Below are positions 1 through 8,574 of a DNA stretch of 64,000 nucleotides, one piece after another. The notes beneath the pieces were generated by a model that worked only from the letters and a program-made list of their open reading frames with translations, was not told the DNA's origin and made no database searches. The stretch is taken from positions 59,622 through 123,621 of the forward strand of contig JALBYC010000033.1 in the NCBI GenBank assembly GCA_023212645.1, written 5' to 3'. The first letter of the stretch is position 1; each line of letters begins with the position of its first letter. Made by a program: the position numbers and the translations under genes. The DNA is from Farysia itapuensis. Its lineage: Eukaryota; Basidiomycota; Ustilaginomycetes; Ustilaginales; Ustilaginaceae.

Positions 1-1641
1 GCCTCAACAACAGCAGCAAACGCAACAGGCCAAGGATCGCCGGTTGCAGGCTCGGTGCGATTGCCGCCAAGCGCACTCAACAGAACAGAAAGCGTTCGCA
101 TGGCTGCCGAAGCTCTCATGGCGCGAGGCGCGCCGCAGAGGCGGTCACTCCGAAGCGCGCTAGGCAGCTCCACCTTTTCGCCGCCTAATGCATACAACAG
201 CAGATTGCCAGGCACTCCTCCAAGCGTCATCGTCGAGGCTAATCAGACACAGCCCGCTCACGCTCTTGCAGCACATGGTCCCGCTCCTCTTCAGTACGCC
301 TACAACCACGATCCAGCACGTTCTCTACCGTCTCCAATTCAAAACTCCAGCCCTCATCAGCCACCAGCAATACAGATTGATGGTGCAACGAACAGCTCTG
401 CTCCAGCTAGCTATCAAGACGCTATGTATCAAGCAGCACAGTCACCAGCTCATTCGCAGCCTGTTGCTGATTTGGCCGAATCTTTCGGCAGAGTCACTGT
501 TACGGATGACGCGGCCGGATCGACTCAGCCGCCGCCGCCCACTAGTAGTGTGCCCACATTCAGCTTTAGCACAGATGAGCCGTTCGAGCAGCCCCGTCGT
601 AGACGAGGCAGCAGCGTCTCGCGCAGTACATCACCCACCAAGCCCATGGTACAGCAGACAATGCCGCCCAGTGTGCCCACCATCAATCTGCCTGGGGGTG
701 ACGATGACGATGCCGACGATCGTGGTCCAGTCATTGCAGTCTCGGGACCTGAGCACTCAACTCCTAACGGTTCTGCACCCCAGATCTCAATCACCGCAGA
801 CGACGATGACGCACGCTCGCAAACCAGCAGCAAGGGACCCTCTATCTCGGTCTCGTTCTCAAACGAGCCCACGGCCAGGTCGCAGCGCGCAGGGACGAGT
901 CAAGCAGCATCCAACGGTCCGTACGCGCATGTGGGCTCAGAAGCAGAACGTGCATCTTCTACGTCTGTCGGCAGCGGAGCAGGATGCTACGCTTGCCGCA
1001 AGTGGATTGCGGGCAAGGTGGTGCACGCTCTCGGCTCCACCTTCCATCCTGGGTGCTTTGTCTGCGCGCACTGCTCGGAAGGGCTTGAGCACGTCGCGTT
1101 CTACGAGCACGATGGACTGCCCTACTGCCACTTTGACTACCACGAACTGTTTTCCAAGCGTTGCTTCCACTGCCGCACGCCGATTGTTGACGAGCGCTAC
1201 ATTACTGTGCAGGACGAAGAACTGACAGGCCAAGACGGCGAGACAAAGGAACGGTGTTATCACGAACTGCACTTTTTCTGTGCCAATTGCGGTGATCCGT
1301 TCATGGACCCCAAAGCAGCCGGTTCAGCAGCAGGATCAGATCCGGCACTCATGACGGCCGACGAGAACGGCAAGATCCGACACGGTGGAATGGAGTTTAT
1401 TGTGCACAAGGGGTACCCTTACTGCGAAAAATGCCACATTTCCCTGCACAAACCGCGCTGCAAAGGATGCAAGAAACCCATCGTGTACGATCTGATTTCT
1501 GCACTGGGATCCAAATTTCATCCCGAGTGCTTCCGATGTGCTGCCTGCGCACAGCCCTTTTCACAGACCCAGTTCTTTGTCAAGGACGGCAAACCGTACG
1601 ATCAGGAATGCTACAAAGTGCTGTTGCGCAACATGGTATAG
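1..1641 (+). CDS. LIM-domain protein (paxillin-like), 5' end outside window
   Basis: The frame is already open at base 1 and continues to the TAG at 1641, so the true start probably lies upstream; the first in-frame ATG is at 100. The first 320 residues are low-complexity (Ser/Pro/Gln) with acidic patches. The C-terminal third holds three LIM zinc-finger modules, at about 985-1160, 1162-1440 and 1459-1620, each with paired C-x2-C and H/C ligands; the middle one is stretched by an Asp/Gly/Ala-rich insertion. LIM domains are protein-binding modules. In fungi this disordered-N-terminus plus C-terminal LIM layout is typical of paxillin-like Pxl1 proteins at actin or septation sites. That specific role is inferred. 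It converges on the AspRS gene with 17 bp between stops. Confidence 0.85.
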   Translation, partial: ASTTAANATGQGSPVAGSVRLPPSALNRTESVRMAAEALMARGAPQRRSLRSALGSSTFSPPNAYNSRLPGTPPSVIVEANQTQPAHALAAHGPAPLQYAYNHDPARSLPSPIQNSSPHQPPAIQIDGATNSSAPASYQDAMYQAAQSPAHSQPVADLAESFGRVTVTDDAAGSTQPPPPTSSVPTFSFSTDEPFEQPRRRRGSSVSRSTSPTKPMVQQTMPPSVPTINLPGGDDDDADDRGPVIAVSGPEHSTPNGSAPQISITADDDDARSQTSSKGPSISVSFSNEPTARSQRAGTSQAASNGPYAHVGSEAERASSTSVGSGAGCYACRKWIAGKVVHALGSTFHPGCFVCAHCSEGLEHVAFYEHDGLPYCHFDYHELFSKRCFHCRTPIVDERYITVQDEELTGQDGETKERCYHELHFFCANCGDPFMDPKAAGSAAGSDPALMTADENGKIRHGGMEFIVHKGYPYCEKCHISLHKPRCKGCKKPIVYDLISALGSKFHPECFRCAACAQPFSQTQFFVKDGKPYDQECYKVLLRNMV

Positions 1642-1658
1642 TCCGAAGATGGCAATTT

Positions 1659-3803
1659 TCAATTCAAATTTTTCTGGGGCGCTAAGCCGTAGATGTGCAG
1701 TACATCGCTCTGGTCTTGTGCGTCGAGCTGGGCGGGTGAGTTGAAGAGGGGATCGATGCCGGACGATTGTTTGGGGAAGGCAATGACGTCTCGAATAGAA
1801 GAGGCGTTGCAGAGGATGGCCATTAAGCGGTCGAAACCGAGAGCGATCCCCGCATGAGGGGGTGCACCGCAATGAAGCGCATGTAGCAAGTGTTCAAAGC
1901 GTGCACACTCTTGTTCACTCAACTGCAGCACATCGCGCAGAACAGTGAGCTGCAGATGGTGCGAGTGGATACGCACCGAGCCGCCGCCAATCTCCTGGCC
2001 GTTGAGGACGAGGTCGTAATGCTGGCCTCTGACCGAAGCAATCGTCGAGGGGGACAATGCTGCAGGGTGATCCGAGAGAAGTGGAATTTGGTCAGCGATG
2101 GGAGCCGTGAATGGATGATGGCTTGACTGCCACCGTGCAGATGCGGAAGCGGAGAGTGCGTTCTTATCCTCGTCGGCCATGGTGAAGAGTGGGAATTCCG
2201 TGATCCAGACAGCTGCATCGTTGGGCAGTTTGAGCAGGTCGTGCTGCACCAGTGACGCCGCTAGCGCTTTGCGCAGATCGCCGAGCGACGTACCGCCCCC
2301 TGTTGGTGGATCTGGCCGGAGTGAAACAAACACGTCCATCGCGCCACTCTGCGCATCGGCGTTTGCGGCAAGCGTTTCCCGCAGCCGCTCACCCAGACGG
2401 TCAACATCCACATCCGACGGCGAAACTTCTGCGTCGAGCCGATGGAGAAAGTCGCGCACCAAATTGCTCTTTTTAAGTAGAAGCGCGGCGAGTTCATGCA
2501 CGCTTTCCGACGAGTTTACGCGGAACCGTTCTACCGTACCTTTGAACGGGAGCATGAGAGCATCGAGCTGCTTGTTGGAAAGACGCCCGCTAGGCGAGTG
2601 TACGTGGGGCAAGATCTCGAGACTGTAGTCGCGTTCCGTCTCCAGCGGCGAGTCCGTGGTGGATACAAAGGCGTCTGAAATGTCGTGCAGCCGCAAGTCG
2701 TAGCGCAAGTCAGGCTTGTCAGATCCATACATGGTCATAGCAGTCCAGTACGACATGACAGGGATGGACTCGGCAAGAGTCTTGCGACCGGCTACCTTCC
2801 ATATGCTGCGGAGCAGACCTTCTACTGCATCTCTGACCTGTTGTCCACCAATCCTCCACTGTCCCTGCGCGTCTCTTGGATCTTTGGTAGTGTCGATACT
2901 ATGCTTGAGGTTGGGGTCGGGTGCTCCGCTGACAAAGCCCATTTCAATGTCGATCTGGGTGAATTCAGGTTGTCGGTCTTTTCGACCGTCTTCGTCGCGG
3001 AAGCACTTTGCAATCTGGAAGTACTTATCGGTAACACCGGAAGCTATCAGGAGCTGCTTGGGCTGCTGGGGTGATTGAGGCAAAGCGTAGAACGCGGGGG
3101 TGCCGGTAGATATGCGCGTGGGGACAAGGAATTCGCGTGCACCTTCGGGCGTGGATCGCAGCAAGACAGGCGTTTCGATTTCGAGAAAGCCTTGATCGTA
3201 CAGATGGTTGCGCACAGTATGTGTGACGTGGCTTCGTAGGCGGATGTTTTGGGCAAGTGAGGCTCGCCGTAAGTCGAGGTACCTGTACTTGGCTCGCACA
3301 GTGTCTGGCGTGCGGTCTGCATGTATGGAGTCGGAAGGCTGAAACGGCAAGTCTTCTGTCGCTGCGTTTAGCAGAGTCAAGCCTGTGACATCCACTTCGA
3401 CATCTCCCAGCTCCTGCGCCTCATTTACGTCCGTACTTGGTCGACGTTGAACGACACCGTGTACCAACACCGAGCTCTGGAAGGGAATTGTATCAAACGC
3501 GTCCACCGTCTCGCTGGTCGTCAGCTTGAGCTGGACTGATCCTGAGTGGTCAAACAGGGTGGCAAATCCCAACTGTTTGGATACGAGACGAGAGGACTGC
3601 AGCCAACCAGTGAGGACCACTTGCTGCGCTGGTTGCGTGCTGCTCAGCTCTCGACATGTATGCGTTCTTGGGGTGAAGTAGCCATAATGCGGTCGTATTG
3701 TTGGGGCGACACTGGACGAACAGCGACGCACCACTGGCACTAGAGCAGTCGGAGCATAGGGACGAGCGCCAAGTGCTGTTCGGACAATCCGACGCAGCAG
3801 CAT
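1659..3803 (-). CDS. MSD1: Aspartyl-tRNA synthetase, mitochondrial (class II)
   Basis: 714 residues from the ATG at 3803. This start gives an Arg-rich presequence (MLLRRIVRTALGARP) expected for matrix import; the frame stays open to 4163, but that would overlap the divergent SNF5 gene. The enzyme charges tRNA-Asp for mitochondrial translation. Visible in order: an OB-fold anticodon-binding domain (about residues 45-155), the class II core with FLEIETPVLL and FRDEDGRKDRQPEFTQ motif 2, a bacterial-type GAD-like insertion in the middle, and motif 3 GIALGFDRLMAIL near the end. The final FPK and DPLF residues are typical of bacterial/mitochondrial AspRS. It shares a 239-bp divergent promoter with SNF5. 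No intron is evident. Confidence 0.95.
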   Translation of the reverse strand: MLLRRIVRTALGARPYAPTALVPVVRRCSSSVAPTIRPHYGYFTPRTHTCRELSSTQPAQQVVLTGWLQSSRLVSKQLGFATLFDHSGSVQLKLTTSETVDAFDTIPFQSSVLVHGVVQRRPSTDVNEAQELGDVEVDVTGLTLLNAATEDLPFQPSDSIHADRTPDTVRAKYRYLDLRRASLAQNIRLRSHVTHTVRNHLYDQGFLEIETPVLLRSTPEGAREFLVPTRISTGTPAFYALPQSPQQPKQLLIASGVTDKYFQIAKCFRDEDGRKDRQPEFTQIDIEMGFVSGAPDPNLKHSIDTTKDPRDAQGQWRIGGQQVRDAVEGLLRSIWKVAGRKTLAESIPVMSYWTAMTMYGSDKPDLRYDLRLHDISDAFVSTTDSPLETERDYSLEILPHVHSPSGRLSNKQLDALMLPFKGTVERFRVNSSESVHELAALLLKKSNLVRDFLHRLDAEVSPSDVDVDRLGERLRETLAANADAQSGAMDVFVSLRPDPPTGGGTSLGDLRKALAASLVQHDLLKLPNDAAVWITEFPLFTMADEDKNALSASASARWQSSHHPFTAPIADQIPLLSDHPAALSPSTIASVRGQHYDLVLNGQEIGGGSVRIHSHHLQLTVLRDVLQLSEQECARFEHLLHALHCGAPPHAGIALGFDRLMAILCNASSIRDVIAFPKQSSGIDPLFNSPAQLDAQDQSDVLHIYGLAPQKNLN

Positions 3804-4042
3804 GCCCAGATTCACTGCCAAGTGATATCCTGTCAAAATGCAGCTGTCACAATTGCACCCGAAAATTACAGTGCGTACAGTCATGCTCACGTCATGCCTT
3901 CGCGTTGGCCCCAGAACGCGAACCCGTGGTGCACTTTTTTGAAGGTCGAAACTTGGGTATGTGTGTGTGTAGATTTCTGGCGTCTTTGTTCTCACGGCCT
4001 GCTTTCTCGACAAGACATCACACGCGCGTGCACTAAGCCAAC

Positions 4043-6211
4043 ATGATGCAGCGTCCGCGTCGGGTGGACCGACCTCCGGTGTCGATGTTGGAATCGTCGA
4101 CGTCGTCATCGTCGGCGGGTGCTGCGGTGACTGTGATGCCTGTCCATGTCGCTTCGTCCGCACCGCCAGTGTCGGGCAGCTTGTTGCAGACTGGCTCCGC
4201 CCTCTTGGCGCAGCAGAGACTGGAGCAACACCATCTCACGCCGCAGTCGTTTCAGTCAGCTCAGTCGGACCAGCAGAGCCTGCAAACTCTGCCGGCAGCC
4301 TGGGTTATGGGAAAGGGAACCGCGCCCATCCCACCAGCTACACCGGCAGCTCCCCCACGACCCTTTGGATCCGCAGCCTCCTTCCCCACCGTACCCCAGG
4401 CCATGTACTCTACCTTTCCAGCTCGACTCAAAGCAGGCACCACCAGCTTGGTCCAACCCATGCCGCAATCCGAACTCTATGATTCGTACGGACGGCCGTT
4501 GGATGCTTTTGGAACGCCGGTGCAGGAATCGTCGACTCCCAGCTATGGTGGTGCTTCTTCCGCCTACCGCTCGGCCAGATCCAGCGGTCGACGTCGTGCC
4601 AATGTGGTCCGCTACACCGAGGCCAACGAGTCAGACGACGAGTTCGACGACACGTCCCGCGCTGGGACCGAGGACGAGGGCCATCGCGGCCAAAAACGCA
4701 AATCGCCCGGCGCATCCACGCCTACTGCGGAAGAGCAAGAAGCAGACGAACCACGTGCCTATCTAGGCTTGCCCCCTCCTGCCAGCAAGATGATTGCCAA
4801 AAGGGTCTACCAACCCACCAACCACATTTACCACACCGATGATGACCTGTACAAGCAAGCAGGTCGCAACGAAATCCTCGTTCCCATCAAGATTGATCTC
4901 GAAACAGACCAGTACCGCATAAAGGACTACTTTACCTGGAACATGAACGAGAAACTCGTCTCACCGCACCACTTTGCCAAATTGTTGCTCGAAGATCTCG
5001 ACCTGCCGGTGGAGCCATTTGCGACTCAGATCCAGAACCTCATTCTGCAGCAGGTGGAGGAGGCTGTTGGCGTTGCTGATATTGAAATGGAGCCTGCTGC
5101 AGGGGGTGTATGGTCTGCAGCACGCATCAGCGGTAAGGAAGGTGAATTGACCTTGCCACCGGCTGAACGCGCAGAGTACGACCCAGAGGAGGAGGCTACC
5201 AAGGAAGCCAGACCGTGGGATTGGGGGCTCGATCGACGCGACACGGTCCAGCGCGAATGGCGCAAGACCATGGCCCATCGTCTCCACCATGCCACTGGAT
5301 TGGGCGACTTTGAAGACGACCTGCGCGTCATTGTCGACTACGAGGTGCAAATTCTGCGTCACATGCTACGCGATCGGATGGAGTGGGATCTCTGTTCGCC
5401 TCTGACGCCGGAATCTTTTGCCAGCCGGCTGTGTCAAGACCTAGGTCTGACGGGGGAAGCACAAGCCCTGATTTCCAACAGTGTCCGCGAGCAGCTGCTC
5501 AACCACAAGCGTGCCGCGCTCGAGCTTGGACTAGTAGGAAGTGGAAGGACGTTGAAGGAAAAGGAACGCGAAATGGAAGCGGCCTGGGCCGAGTTGCATG
5601 CAGAGAAGATGGACAGGCAACGACGGAGACTCGAAAGGGGCGACACTGGTGCCAGTCCTGCCACTCAACTGGGCACGACCACCTCAAACACGAGCACTCG
5701 CGAACCTTCTGTCCAGCCGCCAAGTACGCCGGATAACGAGATGGAAGAAGCACAGTCCGGTGCCGTCATAGACGGTGCGGGCAATGCAGTGCCCAACAGC
5801 GCAGGTGAAGAAGAGGAAGAAGAAGACGATGTGGAAACCCTGCATCTCACCGCTACGGCCACAGCAGTTCCGACGCGGGAAGGCACATCCACACCATCCA
5901 TTATGCCGGCCACGCGATCGTCTACGCGACTTTCCACCATGTTTGCCCCCGACGCACCTCCGCGCCTTACCCCAGCTCAACGACTCAACAATGCCAGCTA
6001 CACGGTGCGTGACATTCTCTCACGTGGACCAAGACCGCTAGACGGAATCTGGCGCGACTGGCACGAAAGTCGAGAATTTGGACCACTGCTGGAAAAACTC
6101 AACGACGACGAGTTGGACAAGCTCGACGAAGCCAACGTGCGTGCATCCCGCCGCAACCGTCGTGAAGCACAGCGCAGCGGCGCATCAATCGGTAACCGTC
6201 GTCGACGTTGA
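4043..6211 (+). CDS. snf5: SNF5/INI1-family chromatin-remodelling subunit (Snf5 or Sfh1)
   Basis: 722 residues. The two imperfect repeats that define the SNF5 domain are clear: repeat 1 starts at about residue 277 (ILVPIKIDLE, then FTWNMNEKLVSPHHFA) and repeat 2 at about 426 (LRVIVDYEVQILRHMLRD, then EWDLCSPLTPESFA). Family members are core subunits of SWI/SNF or RSC remodelers and act in the nucleus. Between the repeats lies a roughly 100-residue insertion with acidic and Trp-rich stretches. The N-terminal 230 residues are disordered, with an acidic Ser/Asp tract; the C terminus has a Glu-run and a basic tail ending in RRRR. Sequence alone does not separate Snf5 (SWI/SNF) from Sfh1 (RSC). 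Convergent with RTC3, 65 bp between stops. Confidence 0.92.
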   Translation: MMQRPRRVDRPPVSMLESSTSSSSAGAAVTVMPVHVASSAPPVSGSLLQTGSALLAQQRLEQHHLTPQSFQSAQSDQQSLQTLPAAWVMGKGTAPIPPATPAAPPRPFGSAASFPTVPQAMYSTFPARLKAGTTSLVQPMPQSELYDSYGRPLDAFGTPVQESSTPSYGGASSAYRSARSSGRRRANVVRYTEANESDDEFDDTSRAGTEDEGHRGQKRKSPGASTPTAEEQEADEPRAYLGLPPPASKMIAKRVYQPTNHIYHTDDDLYKQAGRNEILVPIKIDLETDQYRIKDYFTWNMNEKLVSPHHFAKLLLEDLDLPVEPFATQIQNLILQQVEEAVGVADIEMEPAAGGVWSAARISGKEGELTLPPAERAEYDPEEEATKEARPWDWGLDRRDTVQREWRKTMAHRLHHATGLGDFEDDLRVIVDYEVQILRHMLRDRMEWDLCSPLTPESFASRLCQDLGLTGEAQALISNSVREQLLNHKRAALELGLVGSGRTLKEKEREMEAAWAELHAEKMDRQRRRLERGDTGASPATQLGTTTSNTSTREPSVQPPSTPDNEMEEAQSGAVIDGAGNAVPNSAGEEEEEEDDVETLHLTATATAVPTREGTSTPSIMPATRSSTRLSTMFAPDAPPRLTPAQRLNNASYTVRDILSRGPRPLDGIWRDWHESREFGPLLEKLNDDELDKLDEANVRASRRNRREAQRSGASIGNRRRR

Positions 6212-6276
6212 CCTTGCAATATTTTCTCATTTCACATTTGTGTGTTTGTGTGTGTGTGTGCGGGGGGGAGAGATGC

Positions 6277-6660
6277 TTATCGACCGCCGTATCCACCACC
6301 AGAGCCTCTGGAGAGCGAGTTGTTGCCGGCTTTGGCGTCGTTAGTGGTTGAGAATCCGTCCTTGTTAGTAGCAGCCTGAAGTTGACCACGTTCGAGGACA
6401 ATGGTTACTACGTCGACATCCTTGGTTGCGTCAAAGACAGCATCGAGGAGCTGCTTGGAAGGACGACCCATGATCCCTTGAGCGCCCTGACCGGTGTGAA
6501 ACACGTCAAACGAATCGACCACGTCCGAGAGCGGAATGGTCTTGTCACCCTTGATCCACTTTTTGTACTCCTCGGCATTGACAATCACCATAAACTCGTC
6601 CGTCGACTGCGAGTCTGGTTTGTAAACGACCTTGTGAAACTGTTGCGAGTGTCCAACCAT
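6277..6660 (-). CDS. RTC3: Rtc3-like protein, single SBDS N-terminal domain
   Basis: 127 residues. The first 100 residues match the SBDS N-terminal fold as found alone in yeast Rtc3 (about 110 residues): VVYKPDSQSTDEFMVIVNAEEYKKW, then DVFHTGQGAQGIMGRPSKQLLDAVF. The last 25 residues are Gly/Ser-rich and end in GGGYGGR. In yeast the protein is cytosolic or nuclear and linked to RNA metabolism and telomere-capping phenotypes; the molecular role is unclear. The upstream 319 bp separate its start from the 3' end of the Ivy1-like gene and contain a 16-base G run (6953-6968). Confidence 0.88.
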   Translation of the reverse strand: MVGHSQQFHKVVYKPDSQSTDEFMVIVNAEEYKKWIKGDKTIPLSDVVDSFDVFHTGQGAQGIMGRPSKQLLDAVFDATKDVDVVTIVLERGQLQAATNKDGFSTTNDAKAGNNSLSRGSGGGYGGR

Positions 6661-6979
6661 GTTTGTGGTGAGATGCTTGTGCTGATGAGGTGAGGATGGG
6701 GAGGAAAGAAGAAGGGGGGGTTGTGGAGGAGCAACACTTATACGACATGGTCAATGCGGACGCTCGCTCAAAAACACGCTTTAAGCCGGGAGACGGTCTC
6801 GTGAGCCGTTTACACCCAATAAAAACGCGCCTTGCCTGTGCGCAGTGACGTAGCGCTACGTGGCGGAGCAAAGTCATGTTAGATCTCAAATCAGTGATCG
6901 AGTTGCAAACGTTGCAACGTTGCAAAGCTAGCTGAGGGGTATACTGAGAGGAGGGGGGGGGGGGGGGGAAGGTGGAAAA
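6661..6979. other. Intergenic region with 16-base poly-G tract
   Basis: No gene is visible. The stretch contains a run of 16 G residues at 6953-6968, preceded by further short G runs around 6711-6722. It is the promoter side of RTC3 and the 3' side of the Ivy1-like gene. Long G runs are prone to sequencing-length error. Confidence 0.7.
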
Positions 6980-8413
6980 CTAGGCTGAGCTGGTGGAGCT
7001 GAGCGAGCGCTCGTGGGTATGGGATGCAGTGTCGTGCGAGTCGCTCAGTGATGTGGTCGGGTGAGATGTCCATGGTCCGCCGGGATAGTCTTCGTCGACG
7101 ACGCTGAGGACTTGACGTAGCTTGGTCGTCGCCGGCGTGCTTGGTTCGGACGCTGCCGTCTCGGTATCGAGCACGGGCGTGGGCGTGGGCGTGGGCCAGT
7201 CACTTTGCCGCTGTTGGCTGCCAAGGATCTGTTCAAAGTCCATACTTTCCGAGCCAAATAGTCCTCCGTCACCCGCGGACGACGCAGGCTCAGCCAGACC
7301 GACTTCCTGCGATGCTTTGCTGTGGGCCCTGGGGGTCGATGTGTTAGGAAGCTCTGTGGCTGTGCCGTTGGTGCGTGTTGGTGTGGCAGAGGCAGAGACA
7401 ATGCCGGGCATGACGGCACGCGACAAACCTTTGCTCGGCGTAGAGGGGGACATGATATCGTGCGGCAGCATATAGCGTGATCGCACAACCGCCGCCGCTA
7501 TTCCACTCTCGCTCTTGGCGACCTCTGCCCCCAGGTCGGACTCGGAAACACTGGTGTCGTTCGTACCGAGCTCAGCGCTGGAATTGTGCAGACTGCTGGC
7601 TCCAGAACTGAGAAGCGAAATGGGTGGCAAGATGCTGACAATCTCGCCGTCCTGTCGCGCAGGACCATAAGTGCCAAACGGATCCGGAATCGTCGCAAGC
7701 ATCTGTTCGAGTACAGGATCGTTGATGCCCTTGGAACTGATCCGTTCCGATATGTCGACCTGCGACCGTACCATGAGCGAGACCTTGGACTCGATGTATG
7801 CCCAAACCTGTTCTTCCGCTTCGAGGACTTCAGTGTAGTACTGTGCTTTAAGCTGGTCGATTCCGTCGACGTGCGACTGCAATTCGGCCAGGGCTCTACG
7901 GAAGGAGGAGAGGTCTCGCTCGCGTTTGCGTCCCGCTCGGTTGTTGCGTGCCTCTGCCTCCTTCAACTGCCGTGAACGGTCCAGGATGGCAGAATCATGC
8001 AGCGTCTGTCGCTCATTACACGCCGATCGGTAAGTGTCATAGTGACTCAGCAGCGGGATGGAGACGTCTTTCCAGAAACTATCGCAGAGCACCTGCTCGT
8101 AGTTGGACTTGAGAAAGTGCAGACCACTGGCCGCCTGCAGAGCTGGCCCTGAATCGTGTGCGCCCTTGACACGAGCGCACGTCTCAAGTGCTCCTGCGAG
8201 ATCCGAAGATGCTTTTGCCATTGCCAGCATGGCCGTCGTATACGCTTTCGCCGACGACAGCAGCGCTTCATACGCCGTAAGGGAATTGCGCAAATCCGCT
8301 CTTGTAATCAACACCGGTGGACGCATAGGGAAGTCGAGCAACGAGGCGCGTGTCGCACTCGAAAGTGTAGGCGAAGGCGGTTGTGCCGGCATAGACCGTT
8401 CTGAGCGCGACAT
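6980..8413 (-). CDS. IVY1: Ivy1-like I-BAR phospholipid-binding protein
   Basis: 477 residues from the ATG at 8413; the frame is open to 8530 but the added residues have no family support. Residues about 25-240 are a helical BAR-type module beginning TRADLRNSLTAYEALLSSAKAYTTAM, with a long coiled-coil rich in Arg/Lys/Glu and an end DPFGTYGP, as in fungal Ivy1 proteins. Yeast Ivy1 sits at vacuole/endosome membranes, binds the Rab Ypt7 and PI3P-containing membranes, and modulates TORC1 and PI(3,5)P2 signalling. The C-terminal 240 residues are disordered, Ser/Thr/Pro-rich and full of possible phosphosites. Assignment to Ivy1 rather than another BAR family rests on remembered family features. It is divergent from VIP1, with 161 bp between ATGs. 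Confidence 0.75.
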   Translation of the reverse strand: MSRSERSMPAQPPSPTLSSATRASLLDFPMRPPVLITRADLRNSLTAYEALLSSAKAYTTAMLAMAKASSDLAGALETCARVKGAHDSGPALQAASGLHFLKSNYEQVLCDSFWKDVSIPLLSHYDTYRSACNERQTLHDSAILDRSRQLKEAEARNNRAGRKRERDLSSFRRALAELQSHVDGIDQLKAQYYTEVLEAEEQVWAYIESKVSLMVRSQVDISERISSKGINDPVLEQMLATIPDPFGTYGPARQDGEIVSILPPISLLSSGASSLHNSSAELGTNDTSVSESDLGAEVAKSESGIAAAVVRSRYMLPHDIMSPSTPSKGLSRAVMPGIVSASATPTRTNGTATELPNTSTPRAHSKASQEVGLAEPASSAGDGGLFGSESMDFEQILGSQQRQSDWPTPTPTPVLDTETAASEPSTPATTKLRQVLSVVDEDYPGGPWTSHPTTSLSDSHDTASHTHERSLSSTSSA

Positions 8414-8574
8414 TTGTGCACAACGTATAGCGATGGTGGTGGTACAGACATGCATGCAGCCGGCAATCAACACAACAACATTTTCAAAACAACACACATG
8501 CACGTGTCGTGCAAAATCGCAGTCTAACATTTGGCTCTACCATGTTTTAAGTTTATTCGCCGAGATGGAGCTCG

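Noticed and set aside
3804..4163. Upstream 120-codon extension of the AspRS frame
   Set aside because: It crosses the divergent promoter and the start of SNF5; the internal ATG at 3803 gives a proper mitochondrial presequence.
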